This document shows, in pieces, positions 1 through 9,283 of a stretch of DNA of 64,000 bases. Under the pieces are notes generated by a model. That model saw nothing but the letters and a program-made list of their open reading frames with translations, was not told the origin of the DNA and ran no database searches. The DNA is from Streptomyces yangpuensis (GTDB lineage Bacteria > Actinomycetota > Actinomycetes > Streptomycetales > Streptomycetaceae), in NCBI RefSeq assembly GCF_001005295.1, contig NZ_LBMK01000003.1:1007185-1071184 (forward strand), given 5' to 3'. The first letter of the stretch is position 1. Every line of letters begins with the position of its first letter. Both the position numbers and the translations under genes were made by a program.

Positions 1-1274
1 CCTGGATCGTCTCCGACTCCGGCGCCAAGGTCCTCATCGCCCACGAGCGCTTCGCCGAGGCCGCCACCGCCGCGGCCGACGAGGCGGCCCTGCCCGGAAG
101 CCACCGCTACGCCGTCGGAACGGTCCCCGGCTTCCGCCCGTACGGCGAACTCCTCGACGGCCGGCCCGCCACACCCCCGGCGGACCGCACCCTCGGCTGG
201 GTCATGAACTACACCTCCGGCACCACCGGCCGCCCGCGCGGCATCCGCCGCCCCCTGCCCGGCAAGCTCCCGGAGGAGACGTACCTCGGCGGCTTCCTCG
301 GCATCTTCGGGATCCGCCCCTTCGACGGCAACGTCCACCTGGTCTGCTCGCCGCTCTACCACACGGCCGTCCTCCAGTTCGCGGGCGCCGCCCTGCACAT
401 AGGCCACCCGCTCGTCCTCATGGACAAGTGGACCCCGCAGGAGATGCTGCGCCTCATCGACGCCCACGCCTGCACCCACACCCACATGGTGCCCACCCAG
501 TTCCACCGGCTCCTCGCCCTCCCGCAGGAGACGAAGGAGGCCTACGACGTCTCCTCGATGCGGCACGCCATCCACGGCGCCGCGCCCTGCCCCGACCACG
601 TCAAACGGGCGATGATCGACTGGTGGGGCGGCTGCGTGGAGGAGTACTACGCGGCGAGCGAGGGCGGGGGCGCCTTCGCGACGGCCGAGGACTGGCTGAA
701 GAAGCCGGGCACGGTGGGCAAGGCCTGGCCGATCAGCGAGCTGGCCGTCTTCGACGACGACGGCAAACGGCTGCCCCCGGGCGAACTGGGCACGGTCTAC
801 ATGAAGATGAACACCGGCGGCTTCAGCTACCACAAGGACGAGGGCAAGACGAGGAAGAACCGCATCGGCGACTTCTTCACCGTCGGCGACCTCGGCCTGA
901 TGGACGAGGACGGCTACCTCTTCCTCCGCGACCGCAAGATCGACATGATCATCTCCGGCGGGGTCAACATCTACCCGGCCGAGATCGAGTCCGCCCTGCT
1001 CACCCACCCGGCCGTCGCGGACGCCGCTGCCTTCGGCATCCCGCACGCTGACTGGGGCGAGGAGGTCAAGGCGGTCATCGAACCGGCCGAGGGCTTCGCA
1101 GCCGGCGACGCCCTGGCCGCGGAGATCCTGCACCACTGTGAGCGCCGGCTCGCCGGGTACAAGCGGCCCAGGACCGTCGACTTCATCGAGACGATGCCTC
1201 GCGACCCGAACGGCAAGCTCTACAAGCGGCGGCTGCGGGATCCGTACTGGGAGGGCCACGAACGCGCCATGTGA
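1..1274 (+). CDS. Acyl-CoA synthetase (AMP-binding), 5' end outside window
   Basis: C-terminal part of an ANL-superfamily adenylating enzyme that activates a carboxylic acid as acyl-AMP and transfers it to CoA. The reading frame is open from base 3, so the true start lies before the window. The P-loop-like A3 motif YTSGTTGRPRG is encoded near 207-240. The adenine-binding YYAASEGG segment lies near 648-670, the GDLG motif near 886-897, the hinge region RDRKIDMIISGGVNIYPAEIE near 931-990 and the catalytic lysine motif NGKLYKR near 1208-1230. All core motifs downstream of the break are intact. It lies about 11 kb from the PaaK/acyl-CoA synthetase block, so a shared pathway is possible but not shown. 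The substrate cannot be read from the sequence. Confidence 0.9.
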   Translation, partial: WIVSDSGAKVLIAHERFAEAATAAADEAALPGSHRYAVGTVPGFRPYGELLDGRPATPPADRTLGWVMNYTSGTTGRPRGIRRPLPGKLPEETYLGGFLGIFGIRPFDGNVHLVCSPLYHTAVLQFAGAALHIGHPLVLMDKWTPQEMLRLIDAHACTHTHMVPTQFHRLLALPQETKEAYDVSSMRHAIHGAAPCPDHVKRAMIDWWGGCVEEYYAASEGGGAFATAEDWLKKPGTVGKAWPISELAVFDDDGKRLPPGELGTVYMKMNTGGFSYHKDEGKTRKNRIGDFFTVGDLGLMDEDGYLFLRDRKIDMIISGGVNIYPAEIESALLTHPAVADAAAFGIPHADWGEEVKAVIEPAEGFAAGDALAAEILHHCERRLAGYKRPRTVDFIETMPRDPNGKLYKRRLRDPYWEGHERAM

Positions 1275-1394
1275 GCGCGGGCCCCGGAGGCAGACCGGGG
1301 CCGGGGGCGGCCACGCCGGGAGATCCATGAGAAACGCCACGCCAGGTCCGGGGGAGCGTGCCGTGCGACGCGCCGGAGGGACACTTCTGGCAAG

Positions 1395-2531
1395 TTGGCA
1401 GATATGGGTACGACGAAGCGCAGATCCCCCCTGACCGACTGGACCGTCCTGGTCCCCGTGGTGGCGCTGGTCGCGCTGGTGTTCAGCTGGGGGCGGGAGC
1501 TACCCGGCTTCGCCGTGGTGTTGGTCGCCCTGTGCCTGGCCGGTGCGGTCCTGGCAGCCGTCCACCATGCCGAGGTCGTCGCCCACCGGGTCGGCGAACC
1601 CTTCGGATCCCTGATCCTCGCCGTCGCCGTCACGGTCATCGAAGTGGCACTCATCGTCACCCTGATGGCCGACGGCGGGGACAAGTCCGCCTCGCTCGCC
1701 CGGGACACCGTCTTCGCCGCCGTCATGATCACCTGCAACGGGATCGTCGGCGTGTCCCTGCTCGTCGGCGCCCTCCGCAACCGGGTCGCCGTCTTCAACC
1801 CCGAGGGCTCGGGCGCGGCCCTCGCCACCGTCGCCACCCTGGCAACCCTCAGCCTGGTCCTGCCGACCTTCACCACGAGCAAGCCCGGCCCGGAGTTCTC
1901 CACGGGGCAGCTGACCTTCGCCGCGGTCGCCTCGCTCGCCCTGTACGGGCTGTTCATCGCCGTCCAGACGGTCCGGCACCGCAACTACTTCCTGCCCGTG
2001 GACACCAGCGGGGACGCGGACACCGGCCGGGACGCCGACGCGTACCAGGTGGACGACCACGCGGCGCCGCCCACCGCGGCCGCCGCCCGGCTCAGCCTCG
2101 GCCTGCTGCTGGTCGCGCTCGTCGCGGTGGTCGGCGACGCCAAGGCCGTCTCCCCGACCATCGAGGCGGCGGTGGCCAAGGCCGGTCTGCCTCAGGCCGT
2201 CGTCGGTGTGATCATCGCCCTGCTCGTCCTGCTGCCGGAGACCCTGGCCGCCGTCCGGGCCGCCCGCCGCGACCGCGTGCAGACCAGCCTCAACCTCGCC
2301 TACGGATCCGCCATCGCCAGCATCGGACTGACCATCCCGGCGATCGCGCTGGCCTCGGTCTGGCTGTCCGGCCCGCTCCTGCTCGGCCTCGGCCCGGTCC
2401 ACATGGTGCTGCTCGCGCTGACCGTGGTGGTCAGCACGCTCACCCTCGCCCCCGGCCGCGCCACACTGCTGCAGGGCGGGGTGCACATCGTGGTGCTGGC
2501 CGCGTACCTCTTCCTGGCCGTCAGCCCGTGA
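1395..2531 (+). CDS. chaA: ChaA-like calcium/sodium:proton antiporter
   Basis: Polytopic membrane protein of 378 residues in the CaCA cation/proton exchanger family, close in length to E. coli ChaA. The protein is nearly all hydrophobic segments. A conserved acidic helix (GEPFGSLILAVAVTVIEVAL) lies about 60-80 residues in, and a second alpha-repeat lies around residue 270 (LLVLLPETLAAVRAA). The two repeats carry the Glu residues expected to bind cations. A hydrophilic Asp/His-rich loop (residues about 200-220, DTSGDADTGRDADAYQVDDH) separates the halves, as is usual for this family. The TTG at 1395 is used because GGAGGG lies 14 bases upstream; an ATG at 1404 is an alternative. The function (export of Ca2+ or Na+ in exchange for H+) is inferred from the family. 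Confidence 0.85.
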   Translation: MADMGTTKRRSPLTDWTVLVPVVALVALVFSWGRELPGFAVVLVALCLAGAVLAAVHHAEVVAHRVGEPFGSLILAVAVTVIEVALIVTLMADGGDKSASLARDTVFAAVMITCNGIVGVSLLVGALRNRVAVFNPEGSGAALATVATLATLSLVLPTFTTSKPGPEFSTGQLTFAAVASLALYGLFIAVQTVRHRNYFLPVDTSGDADTGRDADAYQVDDHAAPPTAAAARLSLGLLLVALVAVVGDAKAVSPTIEAAVAKAGLPQAVVGVIIALLVLLPETLAAVRAARRDRVQTSLNLAYGSAIASIGLTIPAIALASVWLSGPLLLGLGPVHMVLLALTVVVSTLTLAPGRATLLQGGVHIVVLAAYLFLAVSP

Positions 2532-2630
2532 GGGCCGGTGCCCGAGCCGGGGCCGGGGCCGGGGCCGGGGGCTGGGCCTGCGCCTGGGCCGGGGCATGGG
2601 CCTGGGCCGGGAAGAGGCCGCGGGCGCCGG
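2532..2630. repeat. Low-complexity GGGGCC/GGGCCT-rich stretch
   Basis: Between the antiporter stop and the broken gene lies a run of near-tandem CCGGGG and CCTGGGC hexamers (about 2538-2620). It encodes nothing conserved in any frame. It may be a slippage-prone leftover, and similar G-rich runs recur elsewhere in this window. Confidence 0.5.
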
Positions 2631-3443
2631 TCAGCGCCGCTCGCGCACCGGCACCACCTTCAGCCCGGGCGAGGTGAGGATGTCCCGCTCGCAGAGCCGC
2701 GCCCGGACCCAGCGCTCCTCGCAGAACAGCCGGATCTGGTCCGCGTGGTACAGCGAGCCCCGGTCCGAGGACTGGCTCTACGTCAGCAGCGTGCGGGCCC
2801 CCGGGCAGGAACTGCCGTCCCAGCCGGCCGCCTGGATCTGGCTGGACCCGTGCGCGACGTCCGGACAGCCACCGGCCGCCGCGTTCCACCGCGCCTCGAT
2901 CCTGTTCCAGGCGCCGAGCGCATCCGTACCGCCCCGACCGGCCGTTTCCGGCCGCCCCGGACCACGAACCGGTGCTCGCCCAGCGGGCGTCCAGCGCGAT
3001 CCCGGCCGCCCGCAGCCCCGCCACGGTGTCCGCGAGCGCACGCCCGATGCCAGGGGCCGCCCGGTTGACCGTCCGCGGCGTACCTACGGGGTCGGCGGCC
3101 GAGAACGGCACCAGCCACAGGTCCGTGGCCGGGGTCGAGGCCGTCAGCCTGCACCAGAACCGGTCGAGGAGCAGCGCTCCACGGCTGCCGGCGTCGGTCG
3201 TACGGTCCCGGCGTCCCGGCACGCCGCCAAGACGTCCACCACCGAGCCGTTGCCCGCCGTGGCCGTGCCACCGGGCAGGGCGGAGCAGGCCTTCGCCGCA
3301 TCCGCCGCCGCCAGGTCACCGGCCGGAGCCCGGTTCGCGAACTGCAGCCGCTCCGGATCGGCCACCGTCAGCCGGCCCTTCGCGGCCACGGGGGCTCTCC
3401 GCTCCGCCCGGCGACAAGAACGGCTTGAAGTGATCCAGGTCAA
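2631..3443 (-). pseudogene. Broken gene for a hypothetical protein (two frameshifts and an amber stop)
   Basis: No single frame is open, but three consecutive pieces read like protein on the minus strand. The first (3443 to about 3180) includes RLTVADPERLQFANRAPAGDL and GGTATAGNGSVVDVLAACRDAG. The second, in another frame (about 3200 to 2960), includes DRFWCRLTASTPATDLWLVP and RALADTVAGLRAAGIALDARW. The third, back in the first frame (about 2960 to 2631), includes AAAGGCPDVAHGSSQIQAAG. A TAG at 2778-2780 interrupts the third piece, after which ADQIRLFCEERWVRARLCERD continues to a TGA at 2631-2633. The paired frame changes and the stop point to a decayed gene rather than a single read error. 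The family is not recognised; the Cys-containing segments suggest an extracytoplasmic protein. Confidence 0.65.
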
Positions 3444-3517
3444 CCGGGTTGCTGCGGTGCAGACTTGCCACTGAGGATGGAGAAGTGTTTCGACTGCCTT
3501 CGGAGGGGAACAGCGTC

Positions 3518-4039
3518 GTGGACCCTGCTGTCGCAGCTGTCGCGGCCACCGCCGCGACCACGCTCGTCACCGCGATGACGACAGACGCGTGGGACCACAC
3601 CCGGCGCGGCTTCGGCCGACTGCTCGGGCTCGGCGGGCGGGCCGGGGAAGGCGGCGCCGTCGGGGCGGAGGCCGAGGCGGAGCTGGAGCAGGCGCGAGAG
3701 ACCGTGCTCACCGCGTACGAGCGCGGCGACGCGGCGGCCCTGGGCGAGGCCCACGAGAACTGGGCGGCGCGGCTCGGGGCGGCACTGGAGGCGAATGCCC
3801 ACCGCTCGGCCGAGTGCGAGCGGCTGCTGCGCGAACTGATCGCCGGGCAGCCCGGCGCCGACGGCGAGATCCGCGCCCTCGGGGCGGCCCTGCGCGGGTC
3901 GCAGACCCACGGGGTCTACAGCCAGGTGATCCAGAGCGGCGGCGCGGGCGCTCAGGGCCCGGGGGCCAGCGTGACCGTGAACAACCACCACCACGGGCCC
4001 GGCGCGGCCCAGGCCGGGACTCCCCGCGGAGAGTCTTGA
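3518..4039 (+). CDS. Small helical protein with C-terminal Gly-rich motif, putative effector partner of the NLR-like gene
   Basis: A 173-residue protein. GTG 3518 is chosen because GGAGGGG lies at 3502-3508; frame-open sequence upstream is not protein-like. The first 25 residues form an Ala/Val/Thr-rich hydrophobic helix, followed by TDAWDHTRRGFGRLLG and charged helices (about 50-125). The last 30 residues change character to Gly/Ala/His-rich: YSQVIQSGG, then AQGPGASVTVNN and HHHG. The next gene begins with a copy of this tail (YEQYLTPGS, AQGPGARATVN, HYHG), 13 of 22 aligned positions identical. A helical domain plus an amyloid-like tail next to an NLR bearing the same motif is the arrangement described for bacterial amyloid-signalling (BASS) pairs, and resembles fungal HET-S/NWD2. 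The protein may therefore be a membrane-active effector; this is inference, and no enzyme motif is visible. It overlaps the next gene by four bases. Confidence 0.7.
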   Translation: MDPAVAAVAATAATTLVTAMTTDAWDHTRRGFGRLLGLGGRAGEGGAVGAEAEAELEQARETVLTAYERGDAAALGEAHENWAARLGAALEANAHRSAECERLLRELIAGQPGADGEIRALGAALRGSQTHGVYSQVIQSGGAGAQGPGASVTVNNHHHGPGAAQAGTPRGES

Positions 4040-7000
4040 CCGAGCCACGCTACGAGCAGTACCTCACCCCCGGTTCGGCCGCCGCGCAGGGCCCGGGCGC
4101 AAGGGCCACCGTCAACCACTATCACGGGTCTCCCGGGCCCGGCATCGAGGCGCTGCCGGCGCCGTCGGCCCCGGCCACCGACTGGCTGATGGCGCAACCC
4201 AGCCGGCTTCTCGACGCGCGCAGCCGTGTGGTGCCCTTCATCGGCCGGGAGGCCGAACTGGAGCGGCTGCGGCGCTGGCGTGACACCCGCAATGCCCGCC
4301 TGTCGGTACTGCTGCTCCACGCTCCCGGTGGGGAGGGCAAGACCCGCCTCGCCATGGAGTTCGCCGAGCGGTCCCGAGACCCCGGCCGACCGGCCGCGGA
4401 ACGCTGGCAGGTGCTGCACGCCGTGGTCCGCGACGGCGGCCCCGCCCAGGACCCCGGCACCCGACCGGCCGAGGACGGCGTCGGCGTCCTGCTCGTCGTG
4501 GACTACGCGGACCGCTGGGCGTACAGCCAGCTGGAGCGGCTGCTGTCCGAGCCTGTCCTGCACCGGCAGCGGCCCACCCGTGTCCTCCTGATCGGCCGTA
4601 CGGTCCGCTGGTTCGCGGCCCTGCGCGGTGAACTCCACGACCGGCGCGCCGAGATCGACGACATGCTGCTGCCCTCCTTGGACGCGGACCGGCTGCGGAT
4701 GTTCACCGCCGCCCGCGACTGCTACGGTGCGAGCGACCTCTACGACCTGCCGGACACCTCCGAGGTCGCACCGCCCGCCCTTCTGGACCGGCCCGACTTC
4801 GGACTGACGCTGACCCTGCAGATGGCGGCGCTGGTCGCCGTCGATGCCCACGCGCGCGGGCGCCGGCCGTCCCTGACCGAACCGCACGAGCTGTCGGCGT
4901 ACCTTCTGGACCGTGAATACCGGGCGTGGCAGAGGCTGTTCGAGGCCGGCGGCTCCGGACTGGACTACAAGACCCGGCCCGCCGTCATGGCCAGGACGGT
5001 GTTCACCGCCGCCCTGACCGGGGCGGTCAGCCACGGCACCGGCGCCCGGGCGCTGCGCGCCCTCGACCTGCCGGGCCATCCGCAGGACCTCCTCCTCGAC
5101 CACCGGTTCTGCTATCCGCCCGTCGAGCGCGACCTGTTCCTGGAGCCGCTGTACCCCGACCGGCTCACCGAGGACTTCCTCGGGCTGTTCACCCCGGGAC
5201 ACGACATCACCGCGTACGACCCGGACCCCTGGGCGGGCGATGTCCCGGCGGCCCTGATGGGCGGGGACCTGGGGCCGGCGGTGGCCCCGCGGGCCGTGAC
5301 GTTCCTGGCGTCCGCGGCCGCCCGCTGGACGCACGTCGGCCGTCGGGTGCTGTACCCGCTGCTGCGGTCCTCGCCCTACCTCGCGGTCACCGCGGGCAGC
5401 CCCGCCCTGACGACGCTCGCCGCCCTCGCCGCGCCGGGCGAAGCCGGCGGCGAGGGTGAGGCGGGCGGCGCGGGCACCGGCAGCGAAGCCGCGCCGCCAC
5501 TCGACGCCGATCTGGTGGCGGTACTGGAGGCCGTGGAAGCCGTGCTGCCCTCGGGCCGCCACGTGGACCTGGACAACGGAATCCTCGCCGTCGCCGAGGC
5601 GCTGACCGCGCACCGGCTGGCCACCACCGAGGACCCCGCCCGGCGGGCCGTGCTGTACGGGACGCTGGCGTGGCGCCGGGCCAACGCGGGCCGCCGCGAG
5701 CAGGCCGTCTTCCCCGCACAGGAGGCCGTACGGCTGCACCGGGGGCTCGCCTCCGAGGACCCCGCGCACCTCCCCTTCCTCGCGAACTCCCTCGGTGTGC
5801 TCGGCGAGCGGCTCTCCGCCGCCGGCCGCTGGGAGGAGGCGCTGTTCACCGCCGAGGAGTCCGTCGCGATCGGCCGGCGCCTGACCGCCGTTGACCCCGC
5901 CGCCCACCAGGACCGCCTGGCGGGCGCGCTGACCGGCCTCGGCAGCAGTCTGTCGCGGCACGGCAGGCGGGCGGAGGCCCTGGCCGTCACCGAGGAGGCC
6001 GCCGAGCTGTACCGGCGGCTGTCCGAAACCGACCCCGTGTACGCTCCCGACCGGGCCGCGCTCCTCACCCACCTGGGCCTGCGGCTCCTCGACGCCGGCC
6101 GCACCGAGGAGGGCCTGGCCGCCAGTGAGGAGGCTGCCGGGCTGTACCGGCGGCTGTCCGACGCCGACCCCGGCGGCGAGCGGCACCACTTCGCGCGCTC
6201 CCTCATCAACCTGGGGGCCGCGCTGCGCGCCGTCGGCAGGCTGGAGGAGGGCCTGGAGGTCACGGAGGTGGCCGGCGACCTGTACCGTCGGCTCGCGGCG
6301 GCCAACCCCGCCGCCCACCAGCCCGATCTGACGGCCGCGCTGGTCAGCCTCGGGGGGTTCCTCGCGGAGATGGGCCGGGGCGAGGAGGCCCTGGCCCCGG
6401 TCGAGGAGGCCGTGGCGATCCAGCGCCGGCTCGCGGAGTCCGACCCCGCCGCCCACAGCCTCGATCTGGCCCGGGTGTTGAACGACCTCGGGACCCGGCT
6501 GCTCGCCCTGGGGCACGAGGAGCGGGCCCTGGCGGTGACGAGGGAGGCCGACGACCTGTACCGGCGGCTGGCTCGCGCACATCCCACCGTCGACCTTCCC
6601 GAACACGCCGCCGTACAGAACCGGTTGGCCCGGGAGCCGGACCGGGTCCGGGAGGAGGCGCTGGCGGCCACGCGCGAGGCGACCGAATTGTACCGGCTGC
6701 TTGCCGACCCGCCGACCGGCGCCGACCTCAGCACGCAGGCGGCGCGTTTGGGCAGGGTCGGTGAGACGCTGATCGGGCTCGGGCGTTTCGAGGAGGCCCT
6801 CACGGCCGTGGAGCGGGCCGCGGCCGTCCACCTCGACATCGGCGACCGGCGCCGGGCGGCCGAGCTGCTCCTCCAGTCGGGCAGCGCCCTGGCCGGCGTA
6901 CGGCGGCAGAAGGAGGCGATCGGCCTGTTCGAACAGGCCGTTCAGCACTTCGACCGGCTGGGTGAACGGGCTCTGCTGGGAGCCACGCTCACCAACCTCG

Positions 7001-9237
7001 GCACCTCCCTGGCAGCCGACGGTCGCACCGACGAAGCCGTCACCGCCTGCGAACGGGCCGCGGCCATCTTCCGGAGCGGCGGTCCGGGCGGCGGTAGCGC
7101 CGGTGCTGACGCGGCCGGTGATCCGGGCCCTCTGGAGATCGCCGCGCTCACCAACCTGAGCAATGCCCTCACAGCCGCCAAGCGGTACGCCGAAGCCGCC
7201 GAAGTCAGCCGGCGGGCCGCAGCCCTGAGCGCCGGCGGCGGCCATGACCACTTCGGCAGCGCGCCGCTCCACAACCTGGGCAACGCCCTGATCAACGAGG
7301 GCCGGTTCGAGGAAGCCATCCCGCCCGTCCGGCAGGCCGCCGCCCTCTACCGTCTGGACGGCGATCGAGACCGTGAAGCCGATTCCCTCGCCAACCTCGC
7401 CGTCGCCCTGCACCGTACGGGTCGACTCGACGAGGCGATCACCACCTACCAGCGCTCGGCCGAGCTCTTCGGAGAAACCGGCGAACGCGGCAAGGAGTGC
7501 TGGGTGCTCGACGGTCTCATCCCGGCCCTGATCGGAGCACGACGCTACGAAGCGGCCGTCGACGCCGCGCAGCGGTCCGCCACCCTCTACCGTGACCTGG
7601 GCGACCGTACGGGTGAGGCGTCCGCGCTCATCAACCTCGGCAACGCCGCCGGCCAGGCAGGCCGTTACGCTGAGGCGGCCACCGCCTGCGGGAAGGCGGC
7701 CGCCCTGCTGCGGGAGACCGGCGACCACGAGCGCGAGGGCAATGCGCTGTCCAACCGCAGCGAGGCACTTGCCCGGGTGGGACGCCACGACGAGGCTGCC
7801 GCCGCCTGCGAAGAGGCCGTGGCCGCGTACCGCCGGTCCGGCAGTCGGGCGCGGGAGGCCGTGATGCTGCGCAACCTCGCCATCCGCCTCTTCCAGGCCC
7901 ATCGCTCCGACGAAGCCATCGCCGCCTACCGGCAGGAGCTCGCGGTCCACCGGGAGACCGGCGACCGCCGGGGCGAGCTGACCGCCCTGCGCAGCCTCTC
8001 CCTCGTCCTGGTCCACGAGGGACGGTACGAGGAGGCCGTGCCCGCCTGTGAGCAGGGACTCGTCTGCTGCCGCGCGGCCGGCGACCGCGAGCACGAGGGG
8101 GAACTCCTGGACCGGCTCGGCGAAGCACTGGGAGCACTGGGCCGCGTGGAGGAGTCGGCCGCCGCCCGGGAAGGCGCCGTCGCCGTGCACCGGGCCGCCG
8201 GCGACAGGGCGGGCGAGGCGGCGGCCTCAGCCGAACTCGGCTCCGCTCTCATCCGACTGGGACGGTACGAGCAGGCCGCCGACGCGGGCCGGCACGCCGC
8301 CGAGCTGCACCGGCTGGCCGGTGACCGCGCCCACGAGGCCCATGCCCTCATCGTCGTCGGCACTGGCCTGGAGCATCAGGGGAAACCGAAGAAGGCCATC
8401 CCTGCCTACACCCGGGCGGCGGAGCTGTCCCGCGAGATCGGCGACGCCCCCGCCGAGGCCACGGCTCTGCGCCGGCTCGGCGGCGCCCTCGAAGCGGCGG
8501 GCCGGGACACGCAGGCCATGACCGTCCTGCAACAGGCCGCGGCCGTCTCCCGGGGCGCCGGCGACCAGGAGGGCGAGGCCATGGCCCTTTACCACCTGGG
8601 TGAGAAGCTGACCAACGCCGGCCGGCTCGAAGAGGCCGTCGTAGCCCATCGGCGCGTCGCCACCGTGTTCCGTGAACTGGACCGCCCGGACCTCGAAGGG
8701 TCCGCACTCCTCAACCTGGCCCGCGACCTACGGGTGTTGGACCGAGACGAGGAGGCCGTCGCCGTCTACCGGCGGGCCGTGGTCGTCTACCCCCGGACGG
8801 AGGACCGGGCGCGGGAGAACCAACTCCACCTCCACCTCGGCATGACGCTGGAGAAGCTGGGCCGGCGCGCCGACGCCCTCCTCTCGTACGGACGTGCCGC
8901 GGAGCTGTTCCGCGCCGCACAGGACCGCACCAACGAAAGCCAGACCCTGTACCGCTACAGCGTCCTGGCCGTGGAGCTCCGGCAGTACGGGGACGCCGTC
9001 CCCGCCCTCGAGCGGTACCTGGCGCTCTGCCGGGACGCCGCCGACGGGCAGGGCGAGGGTACCGCCCTGCTCATCCTCGGCGGCCTCCTCGTGGACGTGG
9101 GACGGTATGAGGAAGCCGTGACCGTCAACGACCAGGCAGCCAGTCACTTCCGCGCCGAGGGCAGGACCCGGGCGATGGACCTGGCCCTGACCCACCGCAG
9201 CAAGGCCCTCCACGCCCTGGGCCGCCGCGACGCCTGA
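4036..9237 (+). CDS. NLR-like STAND NTPase with very long TPR array
   Basis: A 1,733-residue protein. TTG 4036 is taken as the start because it overlaps the previous stop (TTGA) and has GGAG just upstream; the frame is open further up but runs through the preceding gene. Order: a Gly-rich N-terminal motif (about residues 5-35) shared with the upstream protein, then a STAND/AAA-type NTPase starting around FIGREAELERLRRW. Walker A is APGGEGKT (96-103) and Walker B ends in VVDYAD with Asp156. A helical region follows to about 520, then tetratricopeptide repeats fill most of 535-1730 with recurring A-L-GR-EEA signatures. In this superfamily the NTPase oligomerises when the repeat domain senses a ligand, then nucleates a partner domain. 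Co-translation and the shared motif make the 3518 product the likely partner. The sensed signal is unknown. Confidence 0.85.
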   Translation: MTEPRYEQYLTPGSAAAQGPGARATVNHYHGSPGPGIEALPAPSAPATDWLMAQPSRLLDARSRVVPFIGREAELERLRRWRDTRNARLSVLLLHAPGGEGKTRLAMEFAERSRDPGRPAAERWQVLHAVVRDGGPAQDPGTRPAEDGVGVLLVVDYADRWAYSQLERLLSEPVLHRQRPTRVLLIGRTVRWFAALRGELHDRRAEIDDMLLPSLDADRLRMFTAARDCYGASDLYDLPDTSEVAPPALLDRPDFGLTLTLQMAALVAVDAHARGRRPSLTEPHELSAYLLDREYRAWQRLFEAGGSGLDYKTRPAVMARTVFTAALTGAVSHGTGARALRALDLPGHPQDLLLDHRFCYPPVERDLFLEPLYPDRLTEDFLGLFTPGHDITAYDPDPWAGDVPAALMGGDLGPAVAPRAVTFLASAAARWTHVGRRVLYPLLRSSPYLAVTAGSPALTTLAALAAPGEAGGEGEAGGAGTGSEAAPPLDADLVAVLEAVEAVLPSGRHVDLDNGILAVAEALTAHRLATTEDPARRAVLYGTLAWRRANAGRREQAVFPAQEAVRLHRGLASEDPAHLPFLANSLGVLGERLSAAGRWEEALFTAEESVAIGRRLTAVDPAAHQDRLAGALTGLGSSLSRHGRRAEALAVTEEAAELYRRLSETDPVYAPDRAALLTHLGLRLLDAGRTEEGLAASEEAAGLYRRLSDADPGGERHHFARSLINLGAALRAVGRLEEGLEVTEVAGDLYRRLAAANPAAHQPDLTAALVSLGGFLAEMGRGEEALAPVEEAVAIQRRLAESDPAAHSLDLARVLNDLGTRLLALGHEERALAVTREADDLYRRLARAHPTVDLPEHAAVQNRLAREPDRVREEALAATREATELYRLLADPPTGADLSTQAARLGRVGETLIGLGRFEEALTAVERAAAVHLDIGDRRRAAELLLQSGSALAGVRRQKEAIGLFEQAVQHFDRLGERALLGATLTNLGTSLAADGRTDEAVTACERAAAIFRSGGPGGGSAGADAAGDPGPLEIAALTNLSNALTAAKRYAEAAEVSRRAAALSAGGGHDHFGSAPLHNLGNALINEGRFEEAIPPVRQAAALYRLDGDRDREADSLANLAVALHRTGRLDEAITTYQRSAELFGETGERGKECWVLDGLIPALIGARRYEAAVDAAQRSATLYRDLGDRTGEASALINLGNAAGQAGRYAEAATACGKAAALLRETGDHEREGNALSNRSEALARVGRHDEAAAACEEAVAAYRRSGSRAREAVMLRNLAIRLFQAHRSDEAIAAYRQELAVHRETGDRRGELTALRSLSLVLVHEGRYEEAVPACEQGLVCCRAAGDREHEGELLDRLGEALGALGRVEESAAAREGAVAVHRAAGDRAGEAAASAELGSALIRLGRYEQAADAGRHAAELHRLAGDRAHEAHALIVVGTGLEHQGKPKKAIPAYTRAAELSREIGDAPAEATALRRLGGALEAAGRDTQAMTVLQQAAAVSRGAGDQEGEAMALYHLGEKLTNAGRLEEAVVAHRRVATVFRELDRPDLEGSALLNLARDLRVLDRDEEAVAVYRRAVVVYPRTEDRARENQLHLHLGMTLEKLGRRADALLSYGRAAELFRAAQDRTNESQTLYRYSVLAVELRQYGDAVPALERYLALCRDAADGQGEGTALLILGGLLVDVGRYEEAVTVNDQAASHFRAEGRTRAMDLALTHRSKALHALGRRDA

Positions 9238-9283
9238 CCGGGGGCCGCGACCGCGCGGGGGCTGCGGGTCAGGCGCGGATGCG

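Noticed and set aside
2538..2620. Pro/Gly repeat protein in several frames
   Set aside because: Translation of a G/C hexamer run, not a gene.
3952..8190. Long minus-strand open frame opposite the NLR-like gene
   Set aside because: It is an antisense shadow of a high-GC gene; the plus frame has motifs, the minus frame has only Gly/Arg-rich low-complexity sequence.
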